Below, piece by piece: positions 5,723 through 10,716 of a stretch of 10,716 nt of DNA. A program made the translations under genes and the position numbers. This stretch comes from Spirochaetaceae bacterium (GTDB taxonomy: Bacteria; Spirochaetota; Spirochaetia; Treponematales; Breznakiellaceae): assembly GCA_031283025.1 (NCBI GenBank), contig JAITCP010000002.1:1-10716 (forward strand). The letters run 5' to 3'. Numbering within the stretch: position 1 is the first letter of the stretch; each line of letters starts with the position of its first letter. The notes under the pieces are model-generated. The model worked only from the letters and a program-made list of their open reading frames with translations, did not search any database and was not told the DNA's origin.

Positions 5723-6676
5723 ATGGAAATTGACAATTCGACTTTGCTCATTGATCAAGAAATTGAACAGATCGCCGCGGAATTGCTGAACGATTTTCAG
5801 AAGAAGCGCGATATTGCAAAACAGCCGGTAAAATCGGTCATAATCGAGGTAATCGGCAAACTGCAGCATCTTCTGTTTCCGGGAATTTTTGAAAGCGTTT
5901 TAACCGGCGGCTCGGTAAAAAACCGGCTCAACGTTATGCTGGAAGAAGTTTCACATGATTTAGCCGCTCAGACAAGGCTTGCTTTGCGTTACGACATAAG
6001 ATACAAAGACACCGGACAGGACGAGCTTGACAAGACGGCGTGGGAAATAACGCGCCAGCTCATATTAAAGATTCCGCAAATCAAAGAAATTTTGGAAAAG
6101 GATATTGAAGCGGCATATTCAGGCGATCCTGCCGCGTACAGCAAGGCGGAAATTGTCATATCCTATCCCGGAATTTATGCCGTAATGGTTTACCGGATAG
6201 CGCATGAACTGTACCTGCTGTCTGTGCCGCTAATACCCCGAATTATGAGCGAATACGCGCACAGCGTTACCGGCATTGACATTCATCCGGGAGCGGTGAT
6301 TGGTAAATATTTTTTTATAGACCACGGCACGGGCATTGTTATAGGTGAAACCGCCATTATCGGGGATAATGTAAAATTGTATCAGGGAGTAACGCTGGGA
6401 GCGTTGTCCACAAAGGGAGGCCAGACCATAAAGGGAGTTAAACGTCATCCGACTATAAGCGACAATGTTACGATATATTCAGGCGCAAGTATTTTGGGCG
6501 GAAACACCATTATCGGCGAGGGCGTGGTAATCGGCGGAAACGCTTTTGTGATACGGTCTGTCCCGGAAAGAACAAGAGTAAGCGTAAAAAATCCTGAATT
6601 GCAGTTTAAGAGCAGCGGTAATATTTCCACTCACATGGAATTAGACCAACTGGATTTTTGGCATTATGAGATTTAG
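5723..6676 (+). CDS. epsC: Serine O-acetyltransferase (EpsC/CysE type)
   Basis: The enzyme acetylates L-serine with acetyl-CoA to give O-acetylserine, the CysK substrate. It has 317 residues: a helical N-terminal domain (about 1-180) and a left-handed beta-helix of hexapeptide repeats (about 183-290). Catalytic positions match CysE: D186 in GIDIHP, H201 in IDHGTG and H242 in KRHPTI, with the D186-H201 spacing of 15 equal to that in E. coli. The protein ends in DFWHYEI. A C-terminal isoleucine is the feature that docks CysE-type enzymes into CysK, so a cysteine synthase complex with the operon's CysK is likely (inference). The start at 5723 has AGGAG at 5712-5716; the frame is open back to 5564, but those codons run through the G-rich repeat and the end of the previous gene. 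The last base of its TAG stop is the first base of a 36-nt palindrome. Confidence 0.94.
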   Translation: MEIDNSTLLIDQEIEQIAAELLNDFQKKRDIAKQPVKSVIIEVIGKLQHLLFPGIFESVLTGGSVKNRLNVMLEEVSHDLAAQTRLALRYDIRYKDTGQDELDKTAWEITRQLILKIPQIKEILEKDIEAAYSGDPAAYSKAEIVISYPGIYAVMVYRIAHELYLLSVPLIPRIMSEYAHSVTGIDIHPGAVIGKYFFIDHGTGIVIGETAIIGDNVKLYQGVTLGALSTKGGQTIKGVKRHPTISDNVTIYSGASILGGNTIIGEGVVIGGNAFVIRSVPERTRVSVKNPELQFKSSGNISTHMELDQLDFWHYEI

Positions 6677-6711
6677 GGAATCTCTAAAAACTTCAGTTTT
6701 TAGAGATTCCC
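6676..6711. repeat. 36-nt perfect palindrome between convergent genes, possible bidirectional terminator
   Basis: A 17-bp stem, GGGAATCTCTAAAAACT at 6676-6692, pairs perfectly with 6695-6711 around a TC loop. It lies between the stop of the serine acetyltransferase gene (plus strand) and the stop of the propeller gene at 6722 (minus strand), so it could end transcription from both sides. It lacks a classical GC-rich stem plus U-tract outside the stem. Its reverse complement matches 727-759 of the element inserted in the exporter gene base for base, so it belongs to a dispersed repeat family. Confidence 0.85.
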
Positions 6712-6721
6712 ATTAGTTTAA

Positions 6722-7957
6722 TCACCTCTCAATCCGGTACAGTTCCAGATTTGCGTCCAGGAAATCGGTAAATACCAGAAATTTTCCGTCGGGGGAAACG
6801 GCAAGGCCGGTAGGCTGATTGCGGCCCCAGACTTTTTCCAGCAGAGTCAAATCCTGCGCATCTACCATATAAATTGCGCCAAAATCAGGGCCGGGCAGAG
6901 TGTAATCAACGGGGTTATTCTTCCCGCGTGAGGAAGCGAAAATGTACTTGCCGTCCGGGGATAATATGATGGTGTTGATGTTGAAGCCGAGGCGTACTGA
7001 CCGCAGGAGCGCTCCTGTTGCGGCGTCAAGTATGTTTACGGTTCCACGGAACATATCAGAGACATAGAGTTTATCATCGCGATAAATGATGTGCCGCGCT
7101 GCTCCTTCACCCTGGCTAAAACGCCAGCGTTTAATCACCTTGTTGGCTGTCATGTCAACCACCACGACAAGCGCCGCGTCGTAAATGGCGGTATACACAA
7201 GGGAACCGTCAGGTGAAAACGCCATGCCGCGCGGGGTTCCGCCAACGGGGATACGGCGCAGTAATTTTTTGGTATCAGAGTCAAAAACGCTTATGTCCAT
7301 AGAGAGCCAGTTGGACACTAATGTAAGAGCGCCGTCGGGACTTTGCACTATCACTTTGGGAAAAGTTCCGCCCTTTGAATGAGAAGATATTAACTCAAGT
7401 GAATCAAGGTTAAAAATATGAACCTTGTTTTCCTCCATGTTTGAAACCCACAGCTCGCGGCGGCGTTCATCGCACAAGGCTTCCACAAATCCGGGCCTAT
7501 TGCCGGCTTCAAGCCGTTTTTCATACTGTAAATACTGTCCGACAATGCGGAACACGTCGATACCCTTGTCATTTAAGAGCGGAACAAAAAGCCGCTGGCC
7601 GTTTGGTGAAAAATACGCGCTCTTGGGTTGGCTGCCGGTATTGTATTCGCCTATGTACCTTAAAACGCCTTTTTCGTTTTCCAGCTTGATTTCGGCCTGC
7701 CCTTTTTTAACCGGGAGCCGCGCCGAATTCCACTCAATGCTGCGGTAACCAGACGCGCTGAAACGCAATGTTCCCGCGGCGGGAATCCGGTATTCGCGGA
7801 TAGCGCCTGATACCGATACGGGCTTTATCAGTTCATCATTAAAATAGACATTCAAATCCGCCGGCGCGGATTTCAGGCGGAACGACATTTGAGCCTGTAA
7901 CGACGGTATTGCCGTAGTGCAGAATAAAAATAAAATAAACAGACGTAAGTTTTTCAT
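6722..7957 (-). CDS. Secreted YVTN/YncE-type beta-propeller protein with PEGA-like N-terminal region
   Basis: This 411-residue protein begins with a signal peptide (MKNLRLFILFLF core, probable cut after A22 in SLQAQ). A PEGA-like beta domain follows (about 24-95: a short NVYFNDE strand, then a region ending FSASGYRSIEW). About seven repeats of roughly 40 residues start near residues 103, 148, 195, 237, 279, 321 and 377. Several carry the SPDG turn (206-209, 248-251, 333-336, 388-391), as in seven-bladed YVTN/YncE propellers. It is probably periplasmic or surface-associated, and its ligand is unknown; no enzyme active site is apparent. A cysteine at residue 13 sits in LFLFC, a poor lipobox, so a lipoprotein is less likely. 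No clear Shine-Dalgarno sequence precedes the ATG. It is convergent with the encapsulin operon and divergent from the next gene, so it is transcribed separately from both. Confidence 0.85.
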   Translation of the reverse strand: MKNLRLFILFLFCTTAIPSLQAQMSFRLKSAPADLNVYFNDELIKPVSVSGAIREYRIPAAGTLRFSASGYRSIEWNSARLPVKKGQAEIKLENEKGVLRYIGEYNTGSQPKSAYFSPNGQRLFVPLLNDKGIDVFRIVGQYLQYEKRLEAGNRPGFVEALCDERRRELWVSNMEENKVHIFNLDSLELISSHSKGGTFPKVIVQSPDGALTLVSNWLSMDISVFDSDTKKLLRRIPVGGTPRGMAFSPDGSLVYTAIYDAALVVVVDMTANKVIKRWRFSQGEGAARHIIYRDDKLYVSDMFRGTVNILDAATGALLRSVRLGFNINTIILSPDGKYIFASSRGKNNPVDYTLPGPDFGAIYMVDAQDLTLLEKVWGRNQPTGLAVSPDGKFLVFTDFLDANLELYRIER

Positions 7958-7968
7958 AATTAATATAT

Positions 7969-7974
7969 ACTATA
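7969..7974 (-). promoter_or_regulatory. Possible -10 box (TATAGT) very close to the propeller gene start
   Basis: On the minus strand TATAGT ends 11 bases before the ATG and would place transcription start about 4 nt upstream of the start codon. The best -35 candidate, TTGCAA (7990-7995), is only 15 bp away, so the promoter is weakly supported. Together with the absence of a ribosome binding site it hints at a leaderless or very short-leader transcript. Confidence 0.3.
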
Positions 7975-8014
7975 TGTTCAGTACAACATTTGCAATATAC
8001 ACGAATGAAAGGTC

Positions 8015-8044
8015 TTGAAAAGCATAGTAATCCCATGGTATAAA
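8015..8044 (+). promoter_or_regulatory. Putative sigma70-type promoter of the trans-sulfuration gene pair
   Basis: TTGAAA (8015-8020) and TATAAA (8039-8044) are each one mismatch from consensus and are separated by 18 bp. Transcription would begin near 8051, about three bases before the ATG at 8054, leaving essentially no leader. The weak AAGGT at 8046-8050 would then fall mostly outside the transcript. This is the only good promoter in the 96-bp divergent gap. Confidence 0.5.
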
Positions 8045-8053
8045 TAAGGTATT

Positions 8054-9202
8054 ATGGATATAAGCACAATATGCGTACACGGTTGTGAAAAGAAGTTTGA
8101 CTCAACCGGAGCGGTTGCCGTTCCGATATTTGCATCGGCTACGTTCGCTCATCCGGGCGTGGGGCAGAGCACCGGCTTTGATTACTCCCGCTCGCTCAAC
8201 CCTACCAACGTGCATTTGGAAGAAACCGTTGCCGCGCTGGAAGGGGGCAGCGACGCCGTGGCGTTTTCTTCCGGCATGGCGGCGGTTTCGGCGTTGATGG
8301 AACTGTTTTCTCCGGGTGATCATATCATCGCCTCCGATGACCTTTACGGCGGCACGGTCCGCCTTTTTTCGCACATATCCCAAAAGAACGGCATAAAAGT
8401 TTCTTATGCCGCCACATTGGAAAATATAGAAAAAACAATAACCGGATCTACAAAAGCCGTATTTGTAGAAACGCCCTCCAATCCAATGATGCGCGTAACG
8501 GACATTGCGGCGGTCGCGGACATTACGCGGAAACACAAGGCGCTTCTTATCGTTGACAACACATTCCTTACGCCGTATTTTCAAAAGCCGTTTTCTCTTG
8601 GAGCGGATATTGTTCTGCACAGCGGGACAAAATATTTAGGCGGGCATAACGATACCCTGGCGGGGCTGCTGGTTGTAAAGGACGGCGGCCTTGCGGAAAA
8701 ACTAAGATTTATCGCAAAAACAACCGGCGGATGCCTTTCCCCCTTTGACAGTTTCCTGATTATTCGCGGCATCAAAACGCTTGCCGTCCGCATGGAACGC
8801 CAGCAGGAAAGCGCATTGAAAATAGCTCACTGGCTTTTGGAACAAAACACGGTAAAAAAAACGTATTACCCCGGCTTGCAGGCCGCTCCCGATTATGATA
8901 TTTCCCGCCGCCAGGCGGACGGTTTTGGCGGTATGCTCTCCTTTTCTGTGCAGAACGGAAAAACAGCGGTGCATATACTGGAAAGCGTAAAAATTATAAA
9001 ATATGCCGAAAGCCTGGGCGGAGTTGAAAGCCTGATCACCTATCCCATGCTGCAAACCCACGCCGACCTTCCGGAAAGCGAGCGGAACGAGCGGGGCATA
9101 GACGAATGTTTATTGCGCCTGTCCGTTGGATTGGAATCTGCGGATGATTTGATTACGGATTTGAAACAGGCAATAGGAAGTTGTTCATCTATTACAGCGT
9201 AA
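8054..9202 (+). CDS. Cys/Met-metabolism PLP enzyme, cystathionine gamma-synthase/gamma-lyase-like
   Basis: This fold type I PLP enzyme of the trans-sulfuration family has 382 residues, the usual length. Visible landmarks are YSRSLNPT (44-51, with Y44 and R46 of the cofactor phosphate site), SSGMAA (72-77), DDLYGGT (95-101, Y98 stacking on PLP), VDNTF (167-171, D168 to the pyridine nitrogen), HSGTKYLGGHND with PLP lysine K193, SLGGVESL (320-327) and R355 in RLSVGLE for the substrate carboxylate. The Glu in GGVES is typical of gamma-synthases and gamma-lyases and argues against a pure beta-lyase. The product could be cystathionine (from an activated homoserine and cysteine) or cysteine and H2S, and sequence alone does not decide. 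The start agrees with the family's MxxxTxxVHG opening. The next gene begins 13 bases after its stop, so the pair is an operon. Confidence 0.9.
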   Translation: MDISTICVHGCEKKFDSTGAVAVPIFASATFAHPGVGQSTGFDYSRSLNPTNVHLEETVAALEGGSDAVAFSSGMAAVSALMELFSPGDHIIASDDLYGGTVRLFSHISQKNGIKVSYAATLENIEKTITGSTKAVFVETPSNPMMRVTDIAAVADITRKHKALLIVDNTFLTPYFQKPFSLGADIVLHSGTKYLGGHNDTLAGLLVVKDGGLAEKLRFIAKTTGGCLSPFDSFLIIRGIKTLAVRMERQQESALKIAHWLLEQNTVKKTYYPGLQAAPDYDISRRQADGFGGMLSFSVQNGKTAVHILESVKIIKYAESLGGVESLITYPMLQTHADLPESERNERGIDECLLRLSVGLESADDLITDLKQAIGSCSSITA

Positions 9203-9215
9203 TAGGAGGTTTTGC

Positions 9216-10391
9216 GTGAAATATGACTTTGACAACGTAATAGACAGGAGCAATTCCTACAGTATTAAATATGAGCCTTCCTGGCGCGGAAAGCCCGCTG
9301 ACGTACTGCCCCTTTGGGTTGCCGATATGGATTTTGCTTCTCCGCCCTGCGTGCAAGAGGCGCTTATCAGCCGCGCCAAACATGGAATTTTTGGGTACTC
9401 CGAACCGGACGCGGCGTATTGTGATGTTACGCAAAAATGGTTTGAAGAACGCTTTAACTGGTCGCCGCAGCGAGATTGGCTCACGATTACGCCGGGAACG
9501 GTAAACGCCATTTATATCGCTATCCGCGCATTAACCGAGCCGGGCGACGGCATTGTTATACAACAGCCTGTGTATTATCCCTTTGAATCAAGCATAAGAA
9601 AAACCGGGCGGCAGCTTCTGGTCAATGAACTTATACTTGACGGGGGGCGCTACAGCATAGACTTTGAGGATTTTGAGGAAAAAATCAAACAGGCAAAGTT
9701 GTTCATTTTGTGCAATCCGCACAATCCGGTCGGACGTGTTTGGAAGGCCGATGAACTTATTCGCATGGGTGAACTTTGCCTGTGCCACGGCGTGACTGTT
9801 ATCGCTGATGAAATTCACGAAGATTTTGTTTTCCCCGGCCACCGGCATCTTGTATTTGCCGCTCTAAATCAGGAGCTTGCAGATATAACCGTTACCTGCA
9901 CGTCTCCCTCAAAAACGTTTAATCTTGCGGGATTACTTCACGCCAATATTTTTATTTCCAATAAAGAATTGCGTGAAAAATTTAAAGATGAGTATGCCAG
10001 GTCCGGTTTAAGCCAGCCGGGAGTAATGGGACTGGCCGCCTGTAAAGCGGCATATCAAGACGGCGCGCAGTGGCTGGAGCAGCTTTTAGGGTATCTTGCC
10101 GGAAATATTTCGTTCCTTAAAACATATCTTACCAACCACATTCCAAAAATCAAACTAATTGAACCGGAAGGAACATATCTTGCATGGCTGGATTGCAGCG
10201 AATCCGGACTTTCCGCGCAAGAACTGGACGAAGTTATTACCCAAAAGGGAAAATTGTGGCTGAGCGCCGGTTACACGTTTGGAAAAGGCGGGGGGGGCTT
10301 TGAGCGCATGAATGCCGCCTGCCCCCGCTCCGTATTGCATAACGCTCTGGAAAGGTTAAAAAACATGGACTGGGAAAAGGCAGGAGCTTGA
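9216..10391 (+). CDS. MalY/PatB-family PLP-dependent C-S lyase (cystathionine beta-lyase-like)
   Basis: This aminotransferase-fold enzyme of 391 residues is of the MalY/PatB type, which cleaves the C-S bond of cystathionine or cysteine conjugates. Landmarks are LPLWVADMDF (31-40), GIFGYSEPD (57-65), CNPHNPVGR (166-174), VIADEIHEDF (195-204, D198 to the PLP nitrogen), TSPSKTFNLAGL with PLP lysine K233, and GFERMNAACPR (361-371) with carboxylate-binding R364. It starts with GTG at 9216 (an AAATATGAC stretch follows), chosen because a full AGGAGGT lies at 9204-9210, five bases upstream, and the N-terminus MKYDFDNVIDR fits the family. Following the gamma-synthase-like gene it could complete cysteine to homocysteine conversion. 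A run of eight G lies at 10290-10297 within the codons for GGGG. Confidence 0.92.
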   Translation: MKYDFDNVIDRSNSYSIKYEPSWRGKPADVLPLWVADMDFASPPCVQEALISRAKHGIFGYSEPDAAYCDVTQKWFEERFNWSPQRDWLTITPGTVNAIYIAIRALTEPGDGIVIQQPVYYPFESSIRKTGRQLLVNELILDGGRYSIDFEDFEEKIKQAKLFILCNPHNPVGRVWKADELIRMGELCLCHGVTVIADEIHEDFVFPGHRHLVFAALNQELADITVTCTSPSKTFNLAGLLHANIFISNKELREKFKDEYARSGLSQPGVMGLAACKAAYQDGAQWLEQLLGYLAGNISFLKTYLTNHIPKIKLIEPEGTYLAWLDCSESGLSAQELDEVITQKGKLWLSAGYTFGKGGGGFERMNAACPRSVLHNALERLKNMDWEKAGA

Positions 10392-10428
10392 AAAACAGGC
10401 AGCCGTTCCGTATTGTTCACTTTGCTCA

Positions 10429-10457
10429 TTGTCAGTTTTCATAAAGTATGTTATTAT
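10429..10457 (+). promoter_or_regulatory. Putative sigma70-type promoter of the chemotaxis receptor gene
   Basis: TTGTCA (10429-10434) and TATTAT (10452-10457) are separated by 17 bp and each has one mismatch to consensus. Transcription would start near 10464, giving a leader of about 10 nt that still contains the GAGGGA ribosome binding site at 10465-10470. No sigma28-type motif was seen. Confidence 0.5.
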
Positions 10458-10473
10458 ATATAAAGAGGGAAAA

Positions 10474-10716
10474 ATGAATATAAAGCAAACACAGGAACGC
10501 CGGACTTCCATAAAAGGCCGGTTTATTCTTTTCTCCGTCGTTCTTTTCTTGGTTGTTTTTATCGGCGGAAGCGCGGCTTTTGGCTTTTCTATGTGGCAAA
10601 TGCTCCATAACACCGCCGGATATGAACTGGCGCAGACAATGGAACTTGAACGGGCCAAGCTGGAAACATCGGTTAACGGCGAAATCGCCCTTGCCCTTAA
10701 AATGGCGGGTTCTCCC
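10474..10716 (+). CDS. Methyl-accepting chemotaxis protein-like, N-terminal fragment
   Basis: The first 81 codons run off the right edge. A basic N-terminus (MNIKQTQERRTSIKGR) is followed by a single hydrophobic segment (about residues 17-40) with the positive-inside arrangement of a signal anchor. A predicted helix then includes ELERAKLETSVNGEIALALKMAGSP. That last segment resembles the start of the periplasmic sensor region of many treponemal chemotaxis receptors, which is the main basis for the call. The signalling domain is outside the window, so a histidine kinase or diguanylate cyclase with the same sensor is possible. GAGGGA precedes ATG 10474 by three bases. The fragment is too short to be included in a long-ORF survey but is clearly coding. 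Confidence 0.65.
   Translation, partial: MNIKQTQERRTSIKGRFILFSVVLFLVVFIGGSAAFGFSMWQMLHNTAGYELAQTMELERAKLETSVNGEIALALKMAGSP

Overview
The window reads as bacterial chromosome, most likely from a spirochaete of the Treponema type, possibly gut-associated. The case is indirect. The fragment at the right edge resembles treponemal methyl-accepting chemotaxis proteins, the N-terminal part of the secreted beta-propeller looks PEGA-like, and GC is moderate, with strong AGGAG ribosome binding sites and short palindromic repeats. No rRNA, tRNA, CRISPR array or transposase gene was found, so the taxonomic call is an inference.

Layout from the left. Positions 1-228 hold the C-terminal part of a QueD/6-pyruvoyl-tetrahydropterin synthase-like enzyme. 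A consensus-like promoter (369-397) precedes an AT-rich LysE/RhtB-family exporter (429-1121) that most resembles the cysteine/O-acetylserine exporter EamB. This gene is interrupted, without loss of frame, by a 123-bp triple-hairpin repeat. Mannonate dehydratase uxuA (1140-2216) follows 18 bp later. After a 96-bp regulatory gap comes a compact operon: cysK (2313-3233), a family 2A encapsulin shell protein (3242-4189), a SufS-like cysteine desulfurase with a Pro/Tyr/Lys-rich N-terminal extension (4176-5591), and a serine O-acetyltransferase of the EpsC/CysE type (5723-6676). A G-rich/C-rich inverted repeat separates the last two. A 36-nt perfect palindrome lies at the end of this operon. It separates the operon from a convergent gene for a secreted YVTN-type beta-propeller (6722-7957, minus strand). 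Divergent from that gene are a cystathionine gamma-synthase/lyase-like enzyme (8054-9202) and a MalY/PatB-type C-S lyase (9216-10391). The start of a chemotaxis receptor (10474 to the right edge) closes the window.

How the genes fit together. Serine acetyltransferase makes O-acetylserine and CysK converts it to cysteine. The desulfurase, predicted to be packaged inside the encapsulin shell, takes sulfur from cysteine. The EamB-like exporter may export excess cysteine or O-acetylserine, and the two PLP enzymes on the far side could move sulfur between cysteine, cystathionine and homocysteine. The window is therefore a sulfur-amino-acid locus centred on a protein nanocompartment. Family 2A encapsulins with desulfurase cargo are already known from cyanobacteria and other phyla. 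The less familiar parts are the probable spirochaetal host, cysK and the acetyltransferase bracketing the shell and cargo genes, the G-rich switch-like element between cargo and acetyltransferase, and the in-frame palindromic insertion in the exporter.
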